64,000 bases of DNA from Colivicinus sp022776215. GTDB taxonomy: Bacteria > Bacillota_I > Bacilli_A > Erysipelotrichales > Erysipelotrichaceae. The stretch covers positions 49,439 through 113,438 of the forward strand of contig JALFIR010000006.1 of NCBI GenBank assembly GCA_022776215.1, read 5' to 3'. Below, one piece after another: positions 1 through 6,554 of the stretch. The position numbers were made by a program, and so were the translations under genes. The notes beneath the pieces were generated by a model that worked only from the letters and a program-made list of their open reading frames with translations, did not search any database and was not told the origin of the DNA. Position 1 is the stretch's first letter; every line of letters begins with the position of its first letter.

Positions 1-29
1 TTGTTGATAGTATTTGTTTAGTATGTAGG

Positions 30-50
30 TGTAAGGAAAAGATCCTTACA
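30..50. other. Inverted repeat in left-edge intergenic region
   Basis: An 8-bp perfect stem (TGTAAGGA/TCCTTACA) with a 5-nt loop lies in the gene-free first 119 bases. It is followed by two copies of TATAATAAAG at 51-60 and 74-83. No U-tract follows the stem, so it is not a clear terminator. The role is unknown and the upstream neighbour lies outside the window. Confidence 0.4.
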
Positions 51-119
51 TATAATAAAGTATCCACTTCCCCTATAATAAAGATACTTAATAAATGTCC
101 CCTAACAAAAAATATGAAG

Positions 120-142
120 AAGTCCTTAAGTGGACTTTTTCA
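120..142. terminator. Hairpin terminator at the end of ytqB
   Basis: The stem AAGTCC/GGACTT encloses a 6-nt loop and is followed on the plus strand by a T-run (137-141). It overlaps the minus-strand ytqB stop codon at 126-128. The T-run favours termination of rightward transcripts entering from the left, but the stem may work in both directions. Confidence 0.5.
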
Positions 143-653
143 TTATGTAAGTTATCGGTTCATCTGCGTGTCTAAAGCTTCTATATTTGTCTATGATGTT
201 AATGTTGTTGTCTTTGAAGTATTGTTCTAAAAGATAATATTCATCCTTACCACCCTTATGTCCTAAATAGAAGGTAATGATGATATAGCCATTATTTTCT
301 AAAAGGTCATAGGCTTTCTTAAAAGCCACTAGGGTATCATCTTTATTAGTGATAGTTGTTTGATCGCTGTTTGGTAGATAGCCTAGATTAAATAAGAATA
401 GTTTAACTTTATGGTCTAAGTATTTATCTATGTTGTTGTGATTATCTAAGATAAGTTTCACATTATCTTTATCTTTTACTTTTTCGTAAGTGTTTTCTAG
501 GGCTTGCTTATTGATATCAAAACTATAAACATATTCAGATATATTAGCTAAAAATAAGGTATCAAAGCCATTACCCATGGTCATATCAACTACTTCATCA
601 TTCTTGTTAATTAGACCTTTAATATATTTGTGTACAAAAGTATTGTTATTCAT
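126..653 (-). CDS. mnmM: tRNA methyltransferase of the YtqB/MnmM family
   Basis: This is a 175-residue class I SAM-dependent methyltransferase of the rRNA_methylase/YtqB family, close to the usual family length. Visible motifs are the SAM-binding VDMTMGNGFDT (residues 22-32), FNLGYLP (about 87-93) and a GHKGG loop near 132. The Bacillus homologue YtqB (MnmM) is understood to methylate the aminomethyl group of nm5s2U34 in tRNA. The gene overlaps the 3' end of the upstream radical SAM gene by 8 bp, as in the conserved ytqA-ytqB pair, which supports both assignments. It is probably expressed only as the second gene of that unit. The family call is strong and the substrate is by homology. Confidence 0.85.
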   Translation of the reverse strand: MNNNTFVHKYIKGLINKNDEVVDMTMGNGFDTLFLANISEYVYSFDINKQALENTYEKVKDKDNVKLILDNHNNIDKYLDHKVKLFLFNLGYLPNSDQTTITNKDDTLVAFKKAYDLLENNGYIIITFYLGHKGGKDEYYLLEQYFKDNNINIIDKYRSFRHADEPITYIMKKST

Positions 654-1584
654 AAAATTTTCCTTGATAAGTGTCTTCTTTAGCCATCAACTTATCAATA
701 TCATTTAAGATGGTTGTTTTATTTAAAACCCAATTAGGTACAACCAATTCATTCTTGATTGGATCGCCAGTTAATCTTTCAATTATAATTTCAGGTTTTA
801 ATAATTCTAGTTGTCTAACTACGATATCAATATATTCTTCTCTTTCTAGGATATAGAAAGCTTCTTTTTCATATAACTTTAATAGTTGTGTATTTTTTAA
901 TACCTGCAACATATGGATTTTAATCGCATTAAATGGTAAATGATTGATGTCTTTGATAGTTTTAATCATATCTTCCTTAGTTTCGTAAGGTAAGCCATTG
1001 ATGACATGAACACAAGTTTTGATATTAGGACACTTAGATAATCTGTTTATTGTGTCTTTGAATTCTTCAAATGTGTAACAACGGTTGATTAATTCACCTG
1101 TTTTATTGTTGCTGGTTTGTAGTCCTAGTTCAATCCATAGAGGCTTAATATAAGATATTTCATTTAGATAAGCTATCATTTCATCACTTAAGCAATCACA
1201 TCTTGTGGCAATAGCGATTTCAACTACATCTTCCATATTTAAGAAAGGTTCAATCATGTCTTGCACTTTCTTTAAAGGACCATAGGTATTAGAAAAAGAT
1301 TGGAAATAGGGAATGTAGTAAGCATTAGGCCACTTGTTGTCCATAGTTTCTTTGTTGTGGGTGTATTGAGTTAGCACATCTTCTTTGATGTTGTAGTTGG
1401 CATCACCACTGCCTAATGCTGAACAATAGATACAGCCACCATAGCCTTTACTTCCGTCACGATTAGGACAAGTGAAATGACCATCAATGATGACCTTGGC
1501 AACTTTTTGATGATATTTGTTTTTTAAGTAGTAATTAAATGTGTGATAACGCTTATTATCTAGAGTATAACGAAACTTATTCAT
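646..1584 (-). CDS. ytqA: Radical SAM protein, YtqA family (TIGR01212; MnmL-like)
   Basis: This 312-residue radical SAM enzyme has an Elp3-like cluster motif with Cys39, Cys51 and Cys54 (C-x11-C-x2-C), then the LGLQT-type barrel segment. It belongs to the YtqA family. Recent work links YtqA (MnmL) to converting cmnm5s2U to nm5s2U in Gram-positive tRNA wobble modification. Pairing with ytqB fits sequential steps of that pathway. I chose the ATG at 1584 and not the in-frame ATG at 1593, because a perfect TATAAT (1597-1592, minus) ends 7 nt before it and overlaps the upstream ATG. The mRNA would then be leaderless. No Shine-Dalgarno sequence serves either start. Family call is strong; reaction is inferred. 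Confidence 0.85.
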   Translation of the reverse strand: MNKFRYTLDNKRYHTFNYYLKNKYHQKVAKVIIDGHFTCPNRDGSKGYGGCIYCSALGSGDANYNIKEDVLTQYTHNKETMDNKWPNAYYIPYFQSFSNTYGPLKKVQDMIEPFLNMEDVVEIAIATRCDCLSDEMIAYLNEISYIKPLWIELGLQTSNNKTGELINRCYTFEEFKDTINRLSKCPNIKTCVHVINGLPYETKEDMIKTIKDINHLPFNAIKIHMLQVLKNTQLLKLYEKEAFYILEREEYIDIVVRQLELLKPEIIIERLTGDPIKNELVVPNWVLNKTTILNDIDKLMAKEDTYQGKFYE

Positions 1585-1591
1585 AACATTC

Positions 1592-1597
1592 ATTATA
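1592..1597 (-). promoter_or_regulatory. -10 box of leaderless ytqA-ytqB promoter
   Basis: A perfect TATAAT on the minus strand ends 7 nt before the preferred ytqA ATG (1584). No clear -35 or Shine-Dalgarno sequence is present, so transcription should start at or next to the A of ATG. Confidence 0.6.
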
Positions 1598-1644
1598 TAA
1601 AAATTAGTGAAAATGTATTAATATAGATTTGTGAGGTTTTTGAT

Positions 1645-2316
1645 ATGGATAATTTAAATATATTACTAAAATATCTTGTAAATAGTGATGATGTTACAAG
1701 AATTGCACATGCTGCAGGGGTTGAGGAAGATGTTGTTGAGAAGACTTGTGTACTTGTTTTTGACACTTTGATTCCAACTGATTTTACAAGACAAGAGGGT
1801 TCTCATTTAGAGAAGAAGGATTTAAATGCGATTACTTCTAATTTCAATAAATTATTAGAAGGCAACAGTTTAAAGAAGATTATTAGTGATGTTGCGCTTG
1901 ATAAGGCGGTTGAACAAGCTAAGGTTGCGGTTGTTGTTAAGGAAATATTGGTAAATATTAGGGGTCGTCTACAATATATGACTGCCGCTAAGAAAAAGCC
2001 TGCTCCTGCTCCTAAGCCAGAGCCTGTTAGGGAAGAAGAACCAGTAAGGGTTCAAACTAAGGCTTTAGAGGAAGGACAAGAGGTTGCTGAAATCAAAAGA
2101 CCTGTAAGAAGAAGTGAAGATGTTGAGGCTAAAAGACCTGTTAGAAATAAGCCTAGAAGGGTTAAAAATGGGCTAGAATCTGGGCTCGAATCTGAGTTCG
2201 AATCTGATGAGGAGGAATTGTCTAAGGGTGAAAAGATTGCACTATATGTTGTTGGTGCATTGCTAATTGCAGTTATTGTTGTGATTGTGGTTATCTTGTT
2301 AAAAATTAAAGGATAA
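1645..2316 (+). CDS. Tail-anchored membrane protein of unknown function
   Basis: This 223-residue protein is not recognised. Residues 1-112 look globular and helical, with a faint resemblance to DUF937-like N-termini (too weak to assign). Residues 113-180 are low-complexity, rich in Pro, Lys, Arg and Glu, with the repeated RPVR. An acidic LES/FES repeat stretch follows (about 178-192). A single hydrophobic helix (about 198-219) ends in KIKG. This is a tail-anchored layout with the bulk of the protein in the cytoplasm and no signal peptide. The start has GAGG at 1633-1636, 8 nt upstream. The gene is alone between ytqA (divergent) and a terminator, so context gives no function. Confidence 0.7.
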   Translation: MDNLNILLKYLVNSDDVTRIAHAAGVEEDVVEKTCVLVFDTLIPTDFTRQEGSHLEKKDLNAITSNFNKLLEGNSLKKIISDVALDKAVEQAKVAVVVKEILVNIRGRLQYMTAAKKKPAPAPKPEPVREEEPVRVQTKALEEGQEVAEIKRPVRRSEDVEAKRPVRNKPRRVKNGLESGLESEFESDEEELSKGEKIALYVVGALLIAVIVVIVVILLKIKG

Positions 2317-2320
2317 AATA

Positions 2321-2350
2321 AAAGGAGTGAATTGTTTCGCTCCTTTAATG
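2321..2350. terminator. Bidirectional intrinsic terminator
   Basis: A 10-bp stem (AAAGGAGTGA with TCGCTCCTTT, one G-U pair) spans 2321-2346. T-rich tracts follow on both strands. It serves the unknown gene on the plus strand and the convergent tRNA-Gln on the minus strand. Confidence 0.8.
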
Positions 2351-2356
2351 TTTTAA

Positions 2357-2432
2357 TGGCTGCGGTGATTGGGATCGAACCAATGAAATAATAGATTCAG
2401 AGTCTACCGCCTTACCACTTGGCTACACCGCA
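2357..2432 (-). tRNA. tRNA-Gln (CTG anticodon)
   Basis: Read on the minus strand, this gives a full cloverleaf. The acceptor stem is TGCGGTG/CACCGCA, the anticodon stem GTAGA/TCTAT carries loop CTCTGAA (anticodon CTG), and the T arm is ATTGG-TTCGATC-CCAAT. The discriminator is G and CCA is encoded (2359-2357). It reads CAG codons and complements tRNA-Gln(TTG) at 21789. It is a single-gene unit whose -10 box lies in the gap shared with the response regulator. Confidence 0.95.
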
Positions 2433-2442
2433 ATGCTTAATA

Positions 2443-2448
2443 ATTATA
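2443..2448 (-). promoter_or_regulatory. -10 box for tRNA-Gln(CTG)
   Basis: A perfect TATAAT on the minus strand lies 10 nt before the mature tRNA 5' end. It is back to back with the plus-strand -10 of the response regulator (2484-2489). Confidence 0.55.
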
Positions 2449-2483
2449 CACATTTTTTCTTAATAAATGATAGCCATTTGTTT

Positions 2484-2489
2484 TATAAT
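2484..2489 (+). promoter_or_regulatory. -10 box of leaderless response-regulator promoter
   Basis: TATAAT is followed by 6 nt and then the ATG at 2496. There is no room for a ribosome binding site, so a leaderless transcript is predicted. A weak -35 candidate (TTAATA) lies about 18 bp upstream. Confidence 0.6.
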
Positions 2490-2495
2490 CTAGCT

Positions 2496-3161
2496 ATGGC
2501 AAAGATACTTATAGCAGATGATGAAGAGAAAATTAGAGAAATGATAGGCAAATATGCTAAGCATGAGGGCCTAGAAGTAGCTCTAGCCAAGGATGGACTT
2601 GAGGCGTTGGAACTTTTTAAGAAAGAAGACTATGATGTAGTTATCCTTGATGTGATGATGCCTAATATGGATGGCTTTGAGACTTTAAAGAAGATGAAAG
2701 AAGTTAAAGATGTCCACTGTATTTTTTTAACTGCTTTAGGTGAGGAAAATGATAGACTTTATGGCTTTGATACTGGAGGAGAAGATTATGTTACCAAGCC
2801 ATTTTCACCAAAAGAGTTGATGTTTAGAATTAAAGTGATTCTAAGAAGGTATAGTAAAGACAGTGAGGTAATTAGTGTTGATGGTTTGCTTATGGACTTA
2901 AATGCTCATAGTGTAACTATTGACGGTAAGAGGATTGAATTACCTAATAAGGAATATGAACTTTTATTATTACTTCTAAAAAATAAGGGTAAGGCCTTAA
3001 CAAGAGAAAGTATTATTAATACGATTTGGGGTTACGAGTATGATAGTGATGACCGTACTTTGGATACTCATATGAAGCTTCTTAGAAAAGATATTGGTGA
3101 ATATGGCAAATATATCACCACTATAAGAGGAGTTGGCTATCGTTTTGAAGAACACGTTTAA
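2496..3161 (+). CDS. OmpR/PhoB-family response regulator
   Basis: This 221-residue regulator has an N-terminal receiver domain (about 1-118). The acidic pocket is D8-D9, the phosphoacceptor is D52 in ILDVMMP, and the conserved Lys sits in DYVTKPFSP. A winged-helix DNA-binding domain follows (about 125-218), ending in the typical TIRGVGYRFE. The start is the ATG at 2496; an in-frame ATG at 2433 would add 21 residues that match no receiver domain and would run through the promoter. The next gene is its probable sensor kinase, although a terminator overlaps this stop codon, so the two may be separately transcribed. The signal and targets cannot be told from sequence. Confidence 0.9.
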   Translation: MAKILIADDEEKIREMIGKYAKHEGLEVALAKDGLEALELFKKEDYDVVILDVMMPNMDGFETLKKMKEVKDVHCIFLTALGEENDRLYGFDTGGEDYVTKPFSPKELMFRIKVILRRYSKDSEVISVDGLLMDLNAHSVTIDGKRIELPNKEYELLLLLLKNKGKALTRESIINTIWGYEYDSDDRTLDTHMKLLRKDIGEYGKYITTIRGVGYRFEEHV

Positions 3162-3180
3162 ATACGTGTTTTTAAAATTT
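3151..3180 (+). terminator. Terminator overlapping the regulator stop codon
   Basis: The stem AACACG/CGTGTT (3151-3156 with 3165-3170) encloses an 8-nt loop that contains the stop codon, followed by TTTAAAATTTT. It should reduce read-through into the kinase gene. Confidence 0.65.
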
Positions 3181-3204
3181 TAGATAAAGTTCACATTGAT
3201 AGTG

Positions 3205-3210
3205 TATATT
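3205..3210 (+). promoter_or_regulatory. Possible -10 box for sensor kinase
   Basis: TATATT ends 10 nt before the kinase ATG at 3221, with no Shine-Dalgarno sequence between. It would give a leaderless or very short-leader message. This is weaker than the other cases. Confidence 0.35.
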
Positions 3211-3220
3211 GTTGTTGAAT

Positions 3221-4603
3221 ATGAAAAAGACGTTTAAATTAAGGTTCTTGATGTTGACAATACTTGTTGTCTTTATTGGATTAATGTTGGCTTTAATCTT
3301 GTTTTTACAAACGACTTTTTTAGATGGAACTTATAAGAATAACAAGATTGCTTATTTAAAGGATACAGCTGCTTTAATAGATGAGGGGATTCAAAATGAT
3401 GATATTCTTTCAGTCTTAGAAGATATTTCTTTTTCTAATGAAGTATGTATAAGGGTAGTAACTGATGCGGTTGGTTTTACCACATATCAAGAGGCTTCTT
3501 CTTGTGCTTTGGGTAAGCTTAGTGCTAAACAATTAAATAAGATAGCGACTACTACTTTTGATAATGGTGGTGAGGCGTTGTTTGATAATAATTCGTCTTA
3601 TTTAAAAAATGTTTATATTTATTCTAAGTTAAGTAAAGTTAACGATGAGAATGTATTGATTATGTTGTCAACAAGTATTGTGCCTTTACAAAGTACTATT
3701 GATACGATGTATGATCAGTTTAATATCATTATTATCGTGGTTGTTATTGCGACTATTCTTTTGGCTTTATGCTTGTCTTCTTTGATTGTTAATCCGATTA
3801 AAAAGATTGAAATGGAAGCTACTAATTTACCTAGTGGTAAATATGATTATAAGTTGATTAAGACGGATGCCAGGGAGATTGAGAACTTAAATAATACTTT
3901 AGCTAGTGCTAATGAGGAAATAATTAAGGCCGATGTAGCTAGAAAAGAACTTATTGGGAATGTTTCTCATGATTTGAGGACACCTTTGACGATGATTGTA
4001 GGCTATGGTGAGATGATTAGGGATTTTCCTGAGGAGAATAACGCCGATAATATCAATGTCATTATCAATGAGGCAAAGCGTCTATCTACTTTGGTTGATG
4101 ATTTGTTGGATTTGTCTAAGGTGGAAAGTGGTAAGATTGAGTTTCATAATAAAGACATTAAGTTAAGTGAATTGTTACGTTCTGTTTATGATCAGTTTGA
4201 GCCTTATTGTAAGGCTAATGATATTGAACTTGTTTTAGATATTGAAGATAATGATGTTATCGTTAATGTTGATGATAATAGGTTGAAACAGGTTTTGCAT
4301 AATTTTGTAAGTAATGCGCTAAATTATAATGATTCTGATACTCCTAGAATTGTTATCGGTGAAGAAAAGGTTGATGATGCTTATCGTATCTATGTCTATG
4401 ATAATGGCAGTGGTGTTAAAGAAGAGGACAAGGATAAGATTTGGAATCGTTATTATAAGGTTGATAAGGAACATAAAAGAAGCCACATTGGTAGTGGCAT
4501 TGGTTTATCTTTATGTAAAGATATTCTTGATAAGATGGGCTACAAATATGGTGTAGACTCTGTTTATAAAGAATATTCCAAGTTCTATTTTGATATCTTA
4601 TAG
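3221..4603 (+). CDS. Membrane sensor histidine kinase
   Basis: This 460-residue kinase has TM1 (about 8-30), an extracellular segment of about 130 residues, TM2 (about 166-189) and a HAMP linker. The HisKA dimerisation helix carries the phosphorylated His250 in NVSHDLRTP. The HATPase_c domain shows an N box (NALNYND), a G1 box (DNGSGV) and a G2 box (GSGIGLSL). It should phosphorylate the regulator encoded just upstream. The ATG at 3221 is preferred over the TTG codons at 3209-3215 because MKKTFKLRF is a normal basic N-terminus. The last 19 bp overlap the convergent rlmA gene. Confidence 0.9.
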   Translation: MKKTFKLRFLMLTILVVFIGLMLALILFLQTTFLDGTYKNNKIAYLKDTAALIDEGIQNDDILSVLEDISFSNEVCIRVVTDAVGFTTYQEASSCALGKLSAKQLNKIATTTFDNGGEALFDNNSSYLKNVYIYSKLSKVNDENVLIMLSTSIVPLQSTIDTMYDQFNIIIIVVVIATILLALCLSSLIVNPIKKIEMEATNLPSGKYDYKLIKTDAREIENLNNTLASANEEIIKADVARKELIGNVSHDLRTPLTMIVGYGEMIRDFPEENNADNINVIINEAKRLSTLVDDLLDLSKVESGKIEFHNKDIKLSELLRSVYDQFEPYCKANDIELVLDIEDNDVIVNVDDNRLKQVLHNFVSNALNYNDSDTPRIVIGEEKVDDAYRIYVYDNGSGVKEEDKDKIWNRYYKVDKEHKRSHIGSGIGLSLCKDILDKMGYKYGVDSVYKEYSKFYFDIL

Positions 4604-5361
4604 GTGTCAATGATAAATGAGAAAGTTATTGTTAGTGTTTGTATATTGTTTAACTTCTCGATGTCTTTTCTACTAGTTTTATGACAATAAGGAGTCATCT
4701 TAAATAGGTTGTTGATTGAATCTTGATCTAAGATGGCTTTTTGTTTAATCTTGTATTCATTTACTAAGTCTAGACCTTCAATAGTGTTGTCATCAACTTC
4801 ATTGTAGTAAGGATTATCATAGATTGCTTCCTTTAGTTCATATAAATGATCATAGTCTGGTTTAACTAAGATAAAATGACCATCTTCTTTTAGTAGTCTA
4901 TTTATTTCACTAGATATTGGTGCAAATAGAGTTGTGATTAAATCTAGGGAATGGTCTTTTAATGGCACATCGAAGATGTTCTTAAGAATATAAGTTGTTG
5001 ATTTGTCTATTCTAGAGGCAATCTTTAGGGCTTCTTTACTTAGGTCGATTCCAATCTTATCTTCAACTTTTAAGTCTTTAGTATAGTAACCTTCACCACA
5101 AGCGAGGTCTAATAAGTTTGTGGGATTTAAATCCTTAATAATTTCATTTAATTTATCTTTTAGGAAAAGATAATATTCTTCATTTAAGAAAAGGTTTCTA
5201 GCCTTAATCATCTCTTTTTCATCACCAGTGTTAGATGAGGCTTTCATGTTTAGGTTGATGTAGCCTTGTTTGGCAATATCAAAACTGTGCTTATTAGGAC
5301 AAGTCAAGGTCTTGTCTTGTTTAGTTAGTTTTTCTTTACAAATAGGGCATAATATATTCAT
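4585..5361 (-). CDS. rlmA: 23S rRNA (guanine-N1) methyltransferase, RlmA family
   Basis: This 258-residue protein starts with a zinc-binding module (CPIC near residues 5-8, then C21 and H25) and the family hallmark HSFDIAKQGYINL. A Rossmann methyltransferase domain follows with LLDLACGEGYYT as the SAM motif. RlmA enzymes methylate G745 (RlmA-I) or G748 (RlmA-II/TlrB type) of 23S rRNA. Low-GC Gram-positives usually have the second type, but I cannot separate them here. The message looks leaderless, with TAAAAT ending 6 nt before ATG. It is divergent from rpsF and convergent with the kinase gene. Confidence 0.88.
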   Translation of the reverse strand: MNILCPICKEKLTKQDKTLTCPNKHSFDIAKQGYINLNMKASSNTGDEKEMIKARNLFLNEEYYLFLKDKLNEIIKDLNPTNLLDLACGEGYYTKDLKVEDKIGIDLSKEALKIASRIDKSTTYILKNIFDVPLKDHSLDLITTLFAPISSEINRLLKEDGHFILVKPDYDHLYELKEAIYDNPYYNEVDDNTIEGLDLVNEYKIKQKAILDQDSINNLFKMTPYCHKTSRKDIEKLNNIQTLTITFSFIIDTYKISK

Positions 5362-5367
5362 ATGTCT

Positions 5368-5373
5368 ATTTTA
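5368..5373 (-). promoter_or_regulatory. -10 box of leaderless rlmA promoter
   Basis: TAAAAT on the minus strand ends 6 nt before the rlmA ATG (5361). No ribosome binding site fits in the gap. Confidence 0.5.
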
Positions 5374-5375
5374 CA

Positions 5376-5403
5376 TTGAAATGTCCAATTTTGATGGTAT
5401 AAT
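5376..5403 (+). promoter_or_regulatory. Promoter of the rpsF-ssb-rpsR operon
   Basis: A -35 TTGAAA (5376-5381), a 16-bp spacer and a perfect -10 TATAAT (5398-5403) give a strong promoter about 60 bp upstream of rpsF. It overlaps the divergent rlmA promoter region. Confidence 0.75.
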
Positions 5404-5409
5404 ACTTTA

Positions 5410-5471
5410 GCGAATAGAAAATACTATTCCTTGCCTAGAGATAGGCCGTATGTCCAGAAGGAGGTTAAAAC
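5410..5471 (+). promoter_or_regulatory. rpsF leader, candidate S6:S18 autoregulatory element
   Basis: The leader contains the short hairpin CCTA-GAGA-TAGG directly followed by CCG, then a strong AGAAGGAGG ribosome binding site. S6:S18 leader motifs present a CCG trinucleotide that mimics the 16S rRNA site bound by the S6:S18 complex. Position and CCG support the call; the full consensus fold was not checked. Confidence 0.5.
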
Positions 5472-5771
5472 ATGAAACAATATGAGACTATGTATATCAT
5501 CAAGTCTTCTTTAGATGAAGCTGCTAAGACTGCTTTATGTGAAGAATTACATGCGATTATCACTAATAATGGTGGTACTATCGAAAATGTTGATGACTGG
5601 GGTCTACGCGAATTTGCGTATGAAATCGATGGTATGACTAAGGGTTATTACGTAGTAACTACTTATAGTGTTGAAGTTGAAGGCTTAAACGAATTCAAGC
5701 GTTTATTAGGTATCAATGCTGATGTAGTTCGTTCAATGACTATCAATACTGCAGAAAAGGTTGGTAAGTAG
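5472..5771 (+). CDS. rpsF: 30S ribosomal protein S6
   Basis: At 99 residues this is a normal-length S6, opening with YETMYIIKSSLDE and containing the conserved DWGLREFAYEI segment, which forms the ferredoxin-like fold that pairs with S18 on the 30S platform. It is first in the rpsF-ssb-rpsR order conserved across Firmicutes. The start has AAGGAGG 8 nt upstream. Its leader probably lets excess S6:S18 repress the operon. Confidence 0.97.
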   Translation: MKQYETMYIIKSSLDEAAKTALCEELHAIITNNGGTIENVDDWGLREFAYEIDGMTKGYYVVTTYSVEVEGLNEFKRLLGINADVVRSMTINTAEKVGK

Positions 5772-5773
5772 TT

Positions 5774-6241
5774 ATGATTAACAATGTGGTATTAGTTGGT
5801 AGACTTACTAAGGATATTGAACTTAGAAAAACTAGCTCTAATATCTCAACTTGTACTTTTACCTTGGCTTGTAATCGTAAGTTCTCTAGTGGTAATAATG
5901 GTCCTACAGCTGACTTTATCAATTGTGTTGCGTGGAGACAATCTGCTGATTTCCTTGCTCAATATGCTAGTAAGGGCGCAATTGTAGGTGTTGAGGGTAG
6001 AATTACTACAAGAAACTATGAGGGTCAAAATGGTAGAGTATATGTAACTGAAGTTACTTGTGATAGTGTTCAATTGATTGGTGGTAGTAAGAATAGTGGT
6101 AATAATATTGCGGCTAATCCTACACCAAATAGAACTTTTACACCAAGTGTTGAACCTAGTTTTGAGGGAAATGGTCCTGAGGATGATTTCTCTAATACGC
6201 CATCTCTTGATATTTCAAGCGATGACTTACCATTTTATTAA
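5774..6241 (+). CDS. ssb: Single-stranded DNA-binding protein
   Basis: This 155-residue SSB has an N-terminal OB fold (about 1-105, starting MINNVVLVGRLTKDIEL). A flexible Asn/Pro/Ser-rich linker follows, then an acidic tip DDLPFY. The tip normally ends in Phe and recruits repair and replication partners; here an extra Tyr follows the Phe, as codon 155. It coats ssDNA at the replication fork and in repair. It lies 2 bp after rpsF and 17 bp before rpsR, so it is cotranscribed with both. Confidence 0.95.
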   Translation: MINNVVLVGRLTKDIELRKTSSNISTCTFTLACNRKFSSGNNGPTADFINCVAWRQSADFLAQYASKGAIVGVEGRITTRNYEGQNGRVYVTEVTCDSVQLIGGSKNSGNNIAANPTPNRTFTPSVEPSFEGNGPEDDFSNTPSLDISSDDLPFY

Positions 6242-6258
6242 TAGAGAGGAAAATAATT

Positions 6259-6489
6259 ATGGCTTTTAGAAAACAAAGAGTCGGATATAAGAAAGTTTGT
6301 TACTTCACTAAGAACAAGATTGAATATATCGATTATAAAGATGTTGAATTATTAAAGAAGTTCATTAGTGCTAATGGCAAGATTACTCCAAGAAGAGTAA
6401 CTGGTACTAGCGCTAAGTATCAAAGAATGTTGACTACTGCAATCAAGAGAGCACGTCAAATGGCTTTGTTACCTTACATTGTTGATTAA
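6259..6489 (+). CDS. rpsR: 30S ribosomal protein S18
   Basis: This 76-residue S18 contains the typical RVTGTSAKYQRMLTTAIKRA segment (cited from its 18-residue core on) and DYKDVELL. It partners S6 on the 30S subunit. A single Cys at position 14 is present, so this is not a four-cysteine zinc-ribbon form. The ribosome binding site is AGAGGAAA. A strong terminator follows directly, closing the ribosomal part of the block. Confidence 0.97.
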   Translation: MAFRKQRVGYKKVCYFTKNKIEYIDYKDVELLKKFISANGKITPRRVTGTSAKYQRMLTTAIKRARQMALLPYIVD

Positions 6490-6501
6490 TTTAAATTAAT
6501 G

Positions 6502-6532
6502 ATAGCCTTCCTTAATAGGAAGGCTATTTTCT
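6502..6532 (+). terminator. Terminator after rpsR
   Basis: A perfect 10-bp stem ATAGCCTTCC/GGAAGGCTAT with a 6-nt loop, followed by TTTCTT. Confidence 0.85.
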
Positions 6533-6554
6533 TAAATAGGAGGATGATCATTTT

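Noticed and set aside
2433..2495. Longer start for the first response regulator
   Set aside because: The extra 21 residues cover the -10 box and the tRNA promoter and do not match receiver domains.
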